Part shown: positions 49,050 to 60,987 of the stretch, piece after piece
How the letters are laid out: every line of letters begins with the position of its first letter
How positions within the stretch are numbered: position 1 is the first letter of the stretch
Origin: Lepturacanthus savala
Taxonomy: Eukaryota > Chordata > Actinopteri > Scombriformes > Trichiuridae
Reading direction: 5' to 3'
Length of the DNA: 64,000 nucleotides
Assembly: GCA_030544235.1 (NCBI GenBank)
Contig: CM060463.1
Coordinates: 17,919,690-17,983,689, forward strand
Made by a program: the position numbers and the translations under genes
The notes under the pieces: generated by a model
Seen by the model: the letters and a program-made list of their open reading frames with translations, nothing else
The model's database searches: none
What the model was told of the DNA's origin: nothing

Positions 49050-50280
49050 ACATAGTGTTTTAGTGGTTTGGAGAAAAATGTGGAATAAACTGCTACCAGT
49101 CACCTGTGTTTGTGGTCGTATGTTGGTTTGACGCAATCACATCATTATTATTAGCTACTGCAACTGTGTTTCTATTTTATTGTTGTTTTTTTTTTAATCT
49201 AATGTTACCAGGTTAGAAACATTTCAATTTAGATTGAGATACGAGTGAAGATCAAATAAAAGATTCCGCCATGATCATGTAATATATTGTGGTTTTACTT
49301 TAATGTGACAAGTTATCTCTCATGTTTATCATGTTCATAATTCATCTCACTTGCCTTTGCTGCCTTAGACACAGCAACAGCTTAAAGGGATATTTCAGTA
49401 TTTTGGATAGTCTAGCCCCATTCCCCGCGTTCCTTGCATATATTCCTGATATAAGCATGAGACCACAATGTAACCGATCGGTCCAATATTGAGCTTTGTA
49501 GCAATTTCCCTCCAATCAGATTTTCAATTAAATGAAAGTGCACAGGGAAGATTTGAATCCTAATAGTAAAACATTTTTTGTGGAACTTGTGCAGCCATAA
49601 ACATCAAGACGATTCAGTAATCAACAGTACAATAAATCTATTCTATCCTACTGAGAGAAAGGCAAAGATTTCCTCCTTCCACAAACAGACTGAATGTTTG
49701 TTCATGTTGTCAGTGTCACATATGATTTCACTTCCTGTCCCTCCTTCTGATCCATTAATATAACAGAGCCTGCATTTGGTTCCACACTTTGAACATGATG
49801 TCATCTTGTCTCATTATTTCCATCACCACTGTGTTCCGAATTAAATGTGTTTCTCACTCATGAAGCCACTTTGTTCATTTACTAAGTAAAATAAATACAG
49901 TTGAACATAGAATTTACTAAATAACAATGTAATGTAAACATTTTGGAGTTTGGAGTTCACAAAATTTGTTGATAAGATCTTGATTTTTTTTTACTGCCAT
50001 GACATTTCTTGGTCATAGATTTATGTTACTGTCATCTCTCTCCACGGTGTGGATAAAGACACATAGATATATTCATTATGAAAGCAGCCCTCTCTGCCAT
50101 TTTAATGACATCAGTCAATGGTGTGGCTGTTTTTTTCTGTTTGTTTTTTACATGGAAGTATACATATATTATAGATTCACAGTGTATTTCTCACAGTTCT
50201 GTGAGAAGACAGAAAATGCTAATACAATAATAGGAAAACCTAGAACCTATCAAATCAAACAAAAAACCTATATATACTGT
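49050..50280. other. Intergenic, no gene recognised
   Basis: 1.2 kb between V16 and the F-family region. Small open frames carry no motif. Nothing else can be supported. Confidence 0.4.
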
Positions 50281-50386
50281 ATATATATATATATATAACT
50301 GTACATTAGGCCACTGGTGAACAGATTAGAAGATTAAACCGATAGGTGGAGGCACAGCACATATCCTGCAGCTGAGAATGTGGTGA

Positions 50387-50394
50387 TGAAGTCA
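50387..50394 (+). promoter_or_regulatory. CRE-like motif upstream of V17
   Basis: TGAAGTCA, one base from the cAMP-response element TGACGTCA, lies 100 bp before the leader ATG. Mammalian TRBV promoters have a conserved CRE-like decamer at a comparable place. The same motif is at 53398, 54956 and 57087 before the other F copies. Confidence 0.45.
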
Positions 50395-50486
50395 CCAACA
50401 CAGACACAACTCCCTTCCTATTTACCCTGAGACTGTTTTTTTTTCCTCAGGGCATCACACACAGCGTCTCACATCAGTGTTTCACA

Positions 50487-50959
50487 ATGTCTTCATCTAT
50501 GCACATGGTTGTTTTTCTCTTCATCTGTTTTTATAGTAAGATCTCAAACTTCAATCTGAATTACACTCTATATGATTATTGATTAAATTAAATATACATA
50601 CTGCATTGTATCTCTATGCTCTGCATGAGTAACTGTTTGATTCAAATCTGCTTTCTCCACAGGTCAGGGGGACGCTGTTAAATTTCACCAGTCATCTCCT
50701 CAGATAGTGAAAGAGACCACTGAGGTGACGATCAACTGCAGTCATGATGACAGTAGCCTGAATGTAATGCTCTGGTATCAGCAAACACAGGCCAGTCTGT
50801 CTATGACCCTCATTGGTTATGTATATTTAGGTTCTCCAAACTATGAAGGAACGTTTGAAAAAGAATTCAATCTGACAAAAAAAGGTACATTGAATGGAGC
50901 CCTGATCATTCACAGAGCAAAGCTGTCACACTCGGCTGTGTATTTCTGTGCTGCAAGTA
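50487..50959 (+). CDS. TRBV: TRB V segment V17 (family F, copy 1)
   Basis: The leader exon is 50487-50535 (MSSSMHMVVFLFICFYS with the last codon split, donor GTAAGA) and the V exon is 50663-50959 after CCACAG. FR1 is GDAVKFHQSSPQIVKE. The first Cys is in INCSH, the core is MLWYQQ and the end is SAVYFCAAS. CDR1 is DDSSLNV and CDR2 is YVYLGSPN. RSS is canonical: CACAGTG 50960-50966, 23-nt spacer, ACTAAAACC 50990-50998. Two downstream in-frame Met codons in the leader could also initiate, but the first keeps the full hydrophobic signal. Confidence 0.9.
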
Positions 50960-50999
50960 CACAGTGATGTGGTTCATTGTCAGCCCGTCACTAAAACCC

Positions 51000-52270
51000 T
51001 GTTCTCTTATTTGCCTAAACACCTGTTCTAACATCTTAAACATAGACTGGGAACACAGCAGATAATAAAAAAGGAATTCTTAACAGACTCATTCTCAAAG
51101 AATCATGCACATATGAACAAGTTCAAGCTCTTTAACAAGAAATAATATAGCTAATCCAATTAAGTTTATCAGTAAAAAATCTTCAGCAATACTACATCAT
51201 ATCTCAGCTACTTCTTTACCAGCTACACATGGTCACAACAGGAAAAAAAAAAAGTCATATGCTGTTTTGTAATTATTATGGTTATGCACATTGTTAAATG
51301 TTTTCAATAGAGATTTGATATTGATTAGAAATTTCAATCTAAGTGAATCTCCTCTTATATCACATAGGTCACGTTAATAATAATAAATGAGAGAAATCTG
51401 GTACAATTAGGCTTCATCAGTATGTTCAAACAATTGTCAGGAAAAATAAAACAGTAGTTTACAATATTTAACCATAAAAGAAAATACATTAGTGTTCAAA
51501 GGAAAAAAAATAATGAAAAAACAATAATATAATGAACATCATAATCCATTCAGACATATGGCAGGAAATATATGGTATTTGCTATAGATGCAAATGAGCA
51601 TGATATTATGGAATAAGTTGACTGAACTCACAGAATCTATGGACGATGCAATTTTGATTCTGAGACTTGCAGTTCAAAACTTAGACTAAAACATTAAAGT
51701 TTATTATAGGGCCTCCATCTGGTCATATTGTTACAAATCCAACGCTGTACTTCCTAAGCTCCCCAGAAATACAACTGGCAAATCGACGCCTTCTTAAAAT
51801 ATCGCCTAAGTCATTTTTTCAGATTTTTCAGGAAACACCAAAAATTGAACCATTTGTTGAATATATGATATTTACTAACAATTTTAATCAAAACAGTTAT
51901 AACAACAGATGCCTATTGACATACTAACAACAAGGTCAGTCTTGTATGGAACATAAGAGAATTAAATGACTTAAGCAAATTTTCTAACATGCCTTTGTGA
52001 CTTAGGCAATTATTTAAAGAGGGTGACGAAATGTGATCTCGATCAGATGAAGGGTTCTTAAGATATGTGAGGAACATACAGAAAGACAGAGATTATGTGT
52101 ATTAGTATACAAAGAGATAAAAGGCAATTTCATTGTCTGCAGCCCAAAGTGACACTAGATAACCACAGTCACTCCTACTTCCAATCATGTAACCATGTGA
52201 CTTCACGTTTCCTTTGTGCTGAAAGAAGTGATGAGTCTTCATCCAGCTGAATGCAGCAACACATCACTAA
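51000..52270. other. V17 3' flank and spacer, no gene
   Basis: The first ~550 bp are shared with the flanks of V19-V21 and mark the F-family duplication. The rest is unassigned AT-rich sequence. Confidence 0.5.
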
Positions 52271-52271
52271 C

Positions 52272-52686
52272 ATGTTTATCACAGTCCTTTATCTCTACCT
52301 ACTTCTACATTTAGGTGAGTATTTTGTGGACAACAGTTTATCAAGTTTCTAATATTCCATTTAATGTTCATACATGTACCAAATGTCATCCTTCATGGGC
52401 TGCAGGTCTTGGTGTTGTCATTCTTCAGTCTGGAGATCAAATGTCTCACAAAGGAGCTACAGTGCTGTTTGAGTGCAGCATGGGTGTAGGCTTCAGCATG
52501 GGCAGCTACACCATGCTCTGGTACCGACAAAATCACTATGGAGCCCAAATGGAATTCCTCATAAAGGAGTATGACAAAGACGTGGAAAAATTAAAGGTTT
52601 TTCTAGATGCACCCAAAAACAACTTCTCCCTTCAAATTACTCAGCTGGTACCCACCGACAGCAGCACCTACTACTGTGCTGCCAGT
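52272..52686 (+). CDS. TRBV: TRB V segment V18 (family G)
   Basis: The leader exon is 52272-52314 (MFITVLYLYLLLHLG, donor GTGAGT), the intron is only 91 nt and the V exon is 52406-52686 after CTGCAG. FR1 is LGVVILQSGDQMSHKG. The first Cys is in LFECS, the core is MLWYRQ and the end is DSSTYYCAAS. CDR1 is long (MGVGFSMGSY) and FR3 is short. RSS: CACAGTG 52687-52693, 23-nt spacer, nonamer ACACATATC 52717-52725, which is weak. A single-copy family lying between F copies 1 and 2. Confidence 0.87.
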
Positions 52687-52808
52687 CACAGTGATACACA
52701 CAGAGCAGACCGTCATACACATATCTAGTCTGGCTGTCACAGGAAGGGGGTGTGGCACATTTGGTTTATTGTCAAAGTGCAACTGTTCAATGATAACATG
52801 TTGTGTTA

Positions 52809-52923
<115 letters not shown>

Positions 52924-53182
52924 CAAATTAAGAGATCACTGCATTTTTTCTGAAATCTGAAAATGTGACTTGTGCAGAGCAGGCCAAGATGCATGAAAGC
53001 TGTGTTAAAATAACAACAAAAATAATTAAAATATTGATTTCTGAACTATTCTTAAATGTAAACATTAGTATTATGTTGTTTAAAATGAATTTCATCTTGT
53101 TTCTTTGCATTGTTTGAGGTTTGAAAACATTGTATCATTTCTTTCTTATTTTGACCATTTGTCATTTTCTGCAAATAAATGC

Positions 53183-53284
<102 letters not shown>

Positions 53285-53397
53285 ATGTACATGTAATGTA
53301 ATGTACATGTAATGTACATGTACATTAGGCCACTGGAGAACAGATTAACCCGATAGGTGGAGGCACAGCACATATCCTGCAGCTGAGAATGTGGTGA

Positions 53398-53405
53398 TGA
53401 AGTCA
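53398..53405 (+). promoter_or_regulatory. CRE-like motif upstream of V19
   Basis: TGAAGTCA at the same distance from the leader ATG (about 100 bp) as in the other F copies. Confidence 0.45.
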
Positions 53406-53500
53406 CCAACACAGACACAACTCCCTTCCTATTTACCCTGAGACTGTTTTTTTTTTTTCCTCAGGGCATCACACACAGCGTCTCACATCAGTGTTTCACA

Positions 53501-53973
53501 ATGTCTTCATCTATGCACATGGTTGTTTTTCTCTTCATCTGTTTTTATAGTAAGATCTCAAACTTCAATCTGAATTACACTCTATATGATTATTGATTAA
53601 ATTAAATATACATACTGCATTGTATCTCTATGCTCTGCATCATTAACTGTTTGATTCAAATCTGCTTTCTCCACAGGTCAGGGGGACGCTGTCAAATTTC
53701 ACCAGTCATCTCCTCAGATAGTGAAAGAGACCACTGAGGTGACGATCAACTGCAGTCATGATGACAATACCCTTACATTGATGCTCTGGTATCAGCAAAC
53801 ACAGGCCAGTCTGTCTATGACCCTCATTGGTTATGTATATTCAGGTTCTCCAACCTATGAAGGAACGTTTGAAAAACAATTCAATCTGACAAAAAACGAT
53901 ACATTGAATGGAGCCCTGATCATTCACAGAGCAAAGCTGTCACACTCGGCTGTGTATTTCTGTGCTGCGAGTA
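53501..53973 (+). CDS. TRBV: TRB V segment V19 (family F, copy 2)
   Basis: The leader exon is 53501-53549 and the V exon is 53677-53973. Its leader, intron and FRs are nearly identical to V17. Changes concentrate in CDR1 (DDNTLTL) and CDR2 (YVYSGSPT), with a few in FR3 (KQFNLTKND). RSS: CACAGTG 53974-53980, 23-nt spacer, ACTAAAACC 54004-54012. Confidence 0.9.
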
Positions 53974-54012
53974 CACAGTGATGTGGTTCATTGTCAGCCC
54001 GTCACTAAAACC

Positions 54013-54833
54013 CTGTTCTCTTATTTGCCTAAACACCTGTTCTAACATCTTAAACATAGACTGGGAACACAGCAGATAATAAAAGAGGGATTCTCCACAG
54101 ACACACCCTCAAAGAATCATGCACATATGAACAAGTTCAAGCTCTTTAACAAGAAATAATATAGCTAATCCAATTAATTTTATCAGTAAAAAATCTTCAG
54201 CAATACTACATCACATCTCAGCTACTTCTTTACCAGCTACACATGGTCACAACAGGAAAAAAAAGTTATATGCTGTTTTGTAATTATTAAGAGGTTATGC
54301 ACATTGTTAAATGTTTTCAATAGAGATTTGATATTGATTAGACATTTCAATCCAAGTGAATCTTCTCTTATATCACATAGGTCACATGACTATTAATAAA
54401 TAAGAGAAATCTGGTACAATTAGGCTTCATCAGTATCTTCTAACAATTGGCAGGAAAAATAAAAAAACAGTAGTTTACAATATTTAACTATAAAAGAAAA
54501 TACATTAGTGTTCAAAGTAAAAAAAAATGAAAAAAAATAATATCATGAACATCATAAACCATTCGGACATATGTCATTTTTGGAATATAAGCCCTGCCCA
54601 CAGCATTTGAGAAAACCTTGAGAGCCTGGTACTGTACAGATTGTAAAGCCCTCTGAAGCAACTTTGTGAATTGTGATTGTGGTAAACGGAAATTGACATG
54701 ACTAGAGTTGAAAAAGTCAGCAAAATATCAAATTTTCCCATCTTGTTCCAGAGATGTTCTTTATCAATTTTGTCAAAATTTTTAGGAGTGACAAGAGAAG
54801 AAATTTGGACAAAATTGTAAATGGCAGGAAATA

Positions 54834-54837
<4 letters not shown>
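54013..54837. other. V19 3' flank, no gene
   Basis: Duplicated flank of the F unit. The part from 54581 (GGAATATAAGCCCTGCCCAC) reappears at 55858 after V20, so the repeated block extends to the microsatellite. Confidence 0.55.

Positions 54838-54890
<53 letters not shown>
54838..54890. repeat. (AT)n microsatellite at F3 unit edge
   Basis: The tract directly abuts the F-family promoter block (CTGGAGAACAGATC...). Confidence 0.95.
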
Positions 54891-54891
<1 letters not shown>

Positions 54892-54955
54892 TGGAGAACA
54901 GATCAAACCGATAGGTGGAGGCACAGCACATATCCTGCAGCTGAGAATGTGGTGA

Positions 54956-54963
54956 TGAAGTCA
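54956..54963 (+). promoter_or_regulatory. CRE-like motif upstream of V20
   Basis: TGAAGTCA about 100 bp before the leader ATG, as in the other F copies. Confidence 0.45.
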
Positions 54964-55057
54964 CCAACACAGACACAACTCCCTTCCTATTTACCCTGAG
55001 ACTGTTTTTTTTTTTTTTCACAGGGGATCACACACAGTCTCACATCAGTGTTTCACA

Positions 55058-55530
55058 ATGTCTTCATCTATGCACATGGTTGTTTTTCTCTTCATCTGTT
55101 TTTATAGTAAGATCTCAAACTTCAATCTGAATTACACTCTATATGATTATTGATTAAGTTAAATATAAATACTGCATTGTGTCCCTATGCTCTGCATCAT
55201 TAACAGTTTGATTCAAATCTGCTTTCTCCACAGGTCAGGGGGACGCTGTTAAATTTCACCAGTCATCTCCTCAGATAGTGAAAGAGACCACTGAGGTGAA
55301 GATCAACTGCAGTCATGATGACAGTAACCTTGTATTTATGCTCTGGTATCAGCAAACACAGGCCAGTCTGTCTATGACCCTCATTGGTTATGGACCTTCA
55401 GGTTCTCCAAACTATGAAGGAACGTTTGAAAAAGAATTCAAACTGGAGAAAAACAATACATTAAGTGGAGCCCTGATCATTCACAGAGCAAACCTGTCAC
55501 ACTCAGCTGTGTATTTCTGTGCTGCGAGTA
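55058..55530 (+). CDS. TRBV: TRB V segment V20 (family F, copy 3)
   Basis: The leader exon is 55058-55106 and the V exon is 55234-55530. Copy-specific residues are CDR1 DDSNLVF, CDR2 YGPSGSPN and FR3 KEFKLEKNN; the last is shared in type with V21, so V20 and V21 form the closer pair. RSS: CACAGTG 55531-55537, 23-nt spacer, ACTAAAACC 55561-55569. Confidence 0.9.
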
Positions 55531-55569
55531 CACAGTGATGTGGTTCATTGTCAGCCCGTCACTAAAACC

Positions 55570-56220
55570 CTGTTCTCTTATTTGCCTAAACACCTGTTCT
55601 AACATCTTAAACATAGACTGGGAACACAGCAGATAATAAAAAAGAATTCTTCACAGACTCAGCCGTAACGAATCATGCACATATGAACGTGTTCAATCTG
55701 TTCAACAAGCTTTAATGAGAAAAAATATAGCTAATCCAATTAATTTTATCAGTAAAAAATCTTCAGTAATACTACACCACACCTCAGCTATTACTTTACC
55801 AGCTATACGTGGTCACAACAGGAAAAAAAAAAAAGTTTCATATGTTTTTTCTGTAATTTGGAATATAAGCCCTGCCCACAGCATTTGAGAAAACCTTGAG
55901 AGCCTGGTACTGTACAAATCGTAAAGCCTTCTGTGGAAAATCTGTAAGTTGTCATTGTGATAAACAGAAATTGACATGACTTAAAAAAAAGTCTGGAAAA
56001 TAGCAACTTTTCCCAGCTTGTTTGAGAAATGCTCTTGCAATGCTGCAATTTTTCAACATTTGTGGGAGTGACAAGAAAACACAAACAAAATTGTGGACAA
56101 AATTGTAAATGACAAGAAATTGCTATAGATACAAATGGGCATGACTTATAGTTCAAAACTTATAGGCTGAAACATTAAGTGCAACTGTTCAATGATAACA
56201 TGTTCTCAGTAGAATTGTTC

Positions 56221-56224
<4 letters not shown>
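55570..56224. other. V20 3' flank, no gene
   Basis: It is homologous to 54013-54837 but lacks an internal block of about 260 bp. No coding sequence. Confidence 0.5.

Positions 56225-56263
<39 letters not shown>
56225..56263. repeat. (AT)n microsatellite
   Basis: Short AT tract directly before a SINE insertion. Confidence 0.9.
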
Positions 56264-56266
<3 letters not shown>

Positions 56267-56284
56267 TACATATATGAATATATG

Positions 56285-56591
56285 AGGGTGACACAGTTCA
56301 AGTTAGCGCCGATGCCTCACAGCAAGAAGGTCACAGGTTCAAGACCTCATTGGTCCTGGGTCTGGGATCTTTCTGTGTGGAGTTTGCATGTTTTCCCCAT
56401 GTCTGTGTGTGTTTTCACCAGGTACTCCAGCTTCCTCCCACAGTCCAAAAAAATGCTGAGGTTAATTGGAAATTCTAAAATTGCCCATAGGTGTGAGTGA
56501 ATGGTGTGTGTGTGCGCCATGATAGGCTGGCAACCATCTGGGTTGTATCCCTGCCTCTCGCCTATAATGCGCTGGGATTGGATCCAGCAAA
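56285..56591 (+). mobile_element. SINE copy, 3' end missing
   Basis: It matches the full element at 5613 from its head through GCGCTGGGATTGGATCCAGCA. The B box here (GGTTCAAGACC) is closer to the tRNA consensus than in the full copy. The ACTG tail is absent. Confidence 0.75.
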
Positions 56592-56931
56592 AATAAGAGA
56601 TTTCTGCATTTTTTTCTGAAATCAGCATCTCTACCATTCCATTCCAGCATCTGTTGAATTCCAACACATGCAAACCTCATTCTGCTTAAATTCTGTACTA
56701 AATTCACCCAAGAACAACGTGACTTTTGGAGAGCATGCTAAGATGCATGAAAGCTGTGATTGAAAATAAGGGTTATTGCACCAAATATTGATTTGTGAAC
56801 GATTCTTAAGCGTAAACATTAGTATTATGTTGTTTAAAATGAATTTCATCTTGTTTCTTGCATTGAGGTCTGAAAACATTGTATCTTTTTTTCTTATTTT
56901 GACCATTTGTCATTTTTTTTGTAAATAAATG

Positions 56932-56933
<2 letters not shown>

Positions 56934-56998
<65 letters not shown>
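56934..56998. repeat. (AT)n microsatellite at F4 unit edge
   Basis: The block before it (56600-56933) resembles 52920-53185, so the F2 and F4 units share their left flanks including this tract. Confidence 0.95.
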
Positions 56999-57000
<2 letters not shown>

Positions 57001-57086
57001 CTACATTAGGCCACTGGTGAACAGATTAGAAGATTAGACCGATAGGTGGAGGCACAGCACATATCCTGCAGCTGAGAATGTGGTGA

Positions 57087-57094
57087 TGAAGTCA
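57087..57094 (+). promoter_or_regulatory. CRE-like motif upstream of V21
   Basis: TGAAGTCA about 100 bp before the leader ATG, as in the other F copies. Confidence 0.45.
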
Positions 57095-57192
57095 CCAACA
57101 CAGACACAACTCCCTTCCTATTTACCCTGAGACTGTTTTTTTTTTTTTTTCCTCAGGGCATCACACACAGCGTCTCACATCAGTGTTTCACA

Positions 57193-57665
57193 ATGTCTTC
57201 ATCTATGCACATGGTTGTTTTTCTCTTCATCTGTTTTTATAGTAAGATCTCAAACTTCAATCTGAATTACACTCTATATGATTATTGATTAAGTTAAATA
57301 TAAATACTGCATTGTATCTCTATGCTCTGCATCATTAACTGTTTGATTCAAATCTGCTTTCTCCACAGGTCAGGGGGACGCTGTTAAATTTCACCAGTCA
57401 TCTCCTCAGATAGTGAAAGAGACCACTGAGGTGAAGATCAACTGCAGTCATGATGACAATAGTCTTTTAGCAATGCTCTGGTATCAGCAAACACAGGCGA
57501 GTCTGTCTATGACCCTCATTGGTTCTGGATATTCAGGTTCTCCAAACTATGAAGGAACGTTTGAAAAAGAATTCAAACTGGAGAAAAACGACATATTAAG
57601 TGGAGCCCTGATCATTCACACAGCAAACCTGTCACACTCGGCTGTGTATTTCTGTGCTGCGAGTA
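57193..57665 (+). CDS. TRBV: TRB V segment V21 (family F, copy 4)
   Basis: The leader exon is 57193-57241 and the V exon is 57369-57665. CDR1 is DDNSLLA and CDR2 is SGYSGSPN. FR3 has HTANLSHSAVYF where the other copies have HRA. RSS: CACAGTG 57666-57672, 23-nt spacer, ACTAAAACC 57696-57704. Intact frame. Confidence 0.9.
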
Positions 57666-57704
57666 CACAGTGATGTGGTTCATTGTCAGCCCGTCACTAA
57701 AACC

Positions 57705-58143
57705 CTGTTCTCTTATTTGCCTAAACACCTGTTCTAACATCTTAAACATAGACTGGGAACACAGCAGATAATAAAAGAGGGATTCTCCACACACTCATTC
57801 TCAAAGAATCATGCACATATGAACGAGTTCAAGCTGTTTAACAAGAAAAAATATAGCTAATCCAATTAATTTTATCAGTAAAAAATCTTTAGTAATACTA
57901 CATCACACTTTAGCTATTTCTTTACCAGCTATACATGGTCACAACAGGAAAAACTAAAAGTTAAGTGCTTTTTGTAATTATGAAAATCAAACAAAAAGAA
58001 GAGGTTATGCACATTGTTAAATGTTTTCAATAGAGATTTGATATTGATTAGATATTTCAATCCAAGTGAATCTGCTCTTATATCACATAGGTCACATGAC
58101 TATCAATAAATACAAGTACTTAAGCTACATGATTTAATATTAT

Positions 58144-58146
<3 letters not shown>
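57705..58146. other. V21 3' flank, no gene
   Basis: Duplicated F-unit flank. The GATTTGATATTGATTAGA block is shared with the flanks of V17 and V19. Confidence 0.5.

Positions 58147-58202
<56 letters not shown>
58147..58202. repeat. (AT)n microsatellite
   Basis: AT repeats that end the F-family duplication block. Confidence 0.95.
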
Positions 58203-58205
<3 letters not shown>

Positions 58206-58659
58206 TTTTCATAGAATTTTGCTCTGACTGGCTATCAAATTTGCTCAAATGCTATAGGCAGGGTTTATATTACAAAAGATGTGAAATCTTGTGATGATAT
58301 GTGCTATTGAAACAACATTTAATGAACTGAATGAAATCTGCCCTGTGCACTTCCATTACATTGAAAATCTAGAAATAACTCGACCAATCAGCTCTAAAGT
58401 CCTCAAGAACCTCATAGCTCTCGAGAGAAAGGCTGCAGATGCGGTTCACTGTCCACAGAGGGAGTTGTTGTAGCTGTACTGAGAAATTTCTCCATATGAA
58501 CGCATGAGTGAATAAATGTGGGCATGGACATTTTGGTGAAAGTCTGAAAACAGAGAGGACAGGGCAGACCAGATCACTTTGTACATGTTTTGCTTGCAGT
58601 AAGTAAAGACAGTTATGAATAAAGTTGTAATATAGATTGCTCTGATACTTTTATCCACA

Positions 58660-59133
58660 ATGGAATTAAACACCTACTTTGTTGCAGTTCTTATATTCTC
58701 GGGTAAGAATGTGTAAATTAATTCATCAGACAAAATAATGTTTTTGTTTTTAATTTTTTCCCCCTTTTAAGATAGAGTCTTGCTTTAGTCATGGTTATGT
58801 TTACTTGTCCTCTTTCTTGTATTCCAGATTTCTCCTTCTGTGTAGAAATTCAACAGCCTCCATTTGTAATGAGCGAAGGAAACACCAACGTAACTTTACA
58901 GTGCGAACAAGATGACGATCAACAGGACAACATGTACTGGTACAGGCAAAGCAGTGGTGGGGGAATAATGCAGATGGTAACATATTCTCTTGGTATAAAC
59001 ATGTGGAGCGTTGAAGCACCCTTCAGCAAAAGCAAGTACACCATGAAACGGCTTTCGCTGCTTAAGTCCTCTCTGCAGATACACCCTGCTGAAGCTGGAG
59101 ACTCAGCTGTGTATTACTGTGCCTCCAGAAGGG
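58660..59133 (+). CDS. TRBV: TRB V segment V22 (family H), D-proximal
   Basis: The last V before D. The leader exon is 58660-58702 (MELNTYFVAVLIFS, donor GTAAGA), the intron is 125 nt and the V exon is 58828-59133 after TTCCAG. FR1 is VEIQQPPFVMSEGN. The first Cys is in LQCEQ, the core is MYWYRQSSGGG and the end is GDSAVYYCASRR. The CAS start of CDR3 and the FR2 are the most mammal-like TRBV features in the window. RSS is canonical: CACAGTG 59134-59140, 23-nt spacer, nonamer ACAATATCC 59164-59172. It is 1.8 kb upstream of D. Confidence 0.92.
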
Positions 59134-59172
59134 CACAGTGGTTCAGAAAGCCTCAACAGCTAAACAATATCC

Positions 59173-59631
59173 TCAGGACAAAACCAGGACGATAGATGAG
59201 TGTAGGCCAATGTTCTGAACTCTAAGGGGGCAGAATGTTGTTGGGATGTGAGGCATAGTGAGGATTGTGCCTTCAATTACAAAATAAACTATGTTAAAAC
59301 AACAGTGCAAAATCTATAAATTCTGTGAGGATACAACTCCTTCAAAGGGTTATGATGCCTCAGAAGCAGCACCACAAATCTGATCGATTCAGATAAAACA
59401 CCAGGTGTTAACATGGTAGTTATTTGTCACATTTAGTGTTATTTTTCAATATGCTTCCTCATATATGTCAGAACCCCTGACTTTCTGTTCAAGTTGCTAT
59501 TTTATTTAGTTAGGATTGCCTCTGTGCAGCCTAATCTATATTTAAAATATATCAGGTTTAAGATGTTATAACACACTGACCTCTACTGGGCTCATGTAGA
59601 ATTACATTTGAACCTGAATGATTACAATAGT
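59173..59631. other. Intergenic, no gene recognised
   Basis: Spacer after V22 with no supported feature. Confidence 0.35.
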
Positions 59632-59758
59632 CCACGATAGGCTGGTGACCATCTGAGGTGTATCCCTGCCTCTCGCCTGTAATGTGCTGGGATTGGCTCC
59701 AGCAGACCCCTGTGTCCCTATTGAGGAATAAATATATAGGTATAGAAAATGACTGACT
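59632..59758 (+). mobile_element. 5'-truncated SINE tail copy
   Basis: It matches the end of the element at 5613, finishing in GACTGACTGA. CAATAGTC flanks both sides, a probable 8-bp or longer target duplication. Confidence 0.75.
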
Positions 59759-59874
59759 GATTTCAATAGTCACAATTATATGTCAGAGGGGATCCAGTCT
59801 TCCATATACATGTAGGCACAAGATAATAAGACAATATGTAATGACCTTTGTTGTATACCAAATGTTGTTTAAAG

Positions 59875-59878
<4 letters not shown>

Positions 59879-59937
<59 letters not shown>
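59879..59937. repeat. (AT)n microsatellite
   Basis: AT dinucleotide tract between V22 and D. Confidence 0.95.
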
Positions 59938-59940
<3 letters not shown>

Positions 59941-60039
59941 GTGAATATATGTTCCACTGAATACACTGTATACACATGTATAACATCAGCTTTTGTGACA
60001 CCACTGTCATAGATTTATGACACTAGTCCCTGTGATTTA

Positions 60040-60362
60040 TTAAATGTTTGCATAAATCCTTATTCCCGAATTTTGCACTATTGATACTGCTCATTCCATG
60101 CACATTATTTGTAATTTTCTGTACATAATCTCTCTATTTATTGTTTATATTTTATTCCTAATCTATGTTACTTGTGTGTTATTTTATTCTATTTATTTTA
60201 ACTTTAATACCTATATTATACCTATATAATACCTATAACAATTTCTTTTATTCTTATTGATACAGCATTCATGTGGACAGCAAGTAAGGATTTCATAGAG
60301 AATAGAGAAACTTGTTTCTGCACTGTGGACATAACAATAAACGCTTTGAATCTTGAAAAGCT
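60040..60362 (+). mobile_element. LINE 3'-UTR tail
   Basis: The segment from AAATGTTTGCATAAATCC to CAATAAACGCTTTGAATCTT has the build of a non-LTR retrotransposon tail. It includes the GCAAGTAAGGATTTCATAGA block and a terminal AATAAA-like signal. No coding part is present. Confidence 0.5.
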
Positions 60363-60946
60363 GGGGAATAAAATGTTTACTTTATTTACTTAAATTAGAG
60401 ACACTTGGGGAAGGAAAACAATACAGAATCTACAGTAAAAAAAATATATAACATTTCAAGTCTGTCTGACCTTTCTTTTATAAATATAGAACAAAGGCAA
60501 CAAACAGCCTCATGAATGAAATAACATGTATTTAACCCTTCACTTGTAATGATTATCTCGATTGATGATGAAATAATTGGCAAAATTGGCATCATCACTG
60601 AAATAAATACATAGATTCCTTTACTACAATCTTATACTCCAGTATCCGCCAGAATCTGTTGGTGAATGTTATTTGGTCGACGTGTCCCCTCACGTCTCCG
60701 ACAGTTGGCTGGGATGAGTAGGTGTGACCAGGGGAGACGACACCTCCTCTAAGCAGCTAAAAACAAACACACTTTTTTTTTTAGCTTTCGTCCTCCTCGC
60801 TTCTTTTCTTGGCTGTCACAGAAATAGCAGCAGTTTGGCGCTCGCTCAGTGTGCAGCTGCTCTGACAGACAGAGAGAGATGGAGGCTGAGATACGGGTGA
60901 GCTGGGTGGGGGAAGCGAGGCGGAGAGGAGAACCAAAGAGTCGTTG
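60363..60946. other. Pre-D region; possible germline promoter
   Basis: No gene is seen. The right part (about 60650-60946) is richer in G+C than its surroundings and has E-box-like CAGCTG (near 60854) and CAGTTGG sites. In mammals a germline promoter lies just upstream of the first D-beta. A similar role here is inference from position only. Confidence 0.3.
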
Positions 60947-60974
60947 AGTTTTTGTACGATGCTTTTTCACCGTG
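60947..60974 (+). other. 5' 12-RSS of the D segment
   Basis: Nonamer AGTTTTTGT (60947-60955), exact 12-nt spacer, heptamer CACCGTG (60968-60974) touching the D core. It is the partner used with the 23-RSS of V segments. Confidence 0.93.
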
Positions 60975-60987
60975 GGGACAGGGGGGG
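60975..60987 (+). other. TRBD: TRB D segment (13 nt)
   Basis: The core is GGGACA followed by seven G, closely matching the conserved vertebrate D-beta core GGGACAGGGGGC. All three forward frames are free of stops (GTGG, GQGG, DRG). A 12-RSS lies left and a 23-RSS lies right, the arrangement that enforces D-J then V-D joining. It is the only D seen in the window and lies about 0.39 kb before J1. Confidence 0.95.

Noticed and set aside
58291..58473. Small frame before V22 as a gene
   Set aside because: No domain and no splice evidence; it lies in ordinary upstream sequence.
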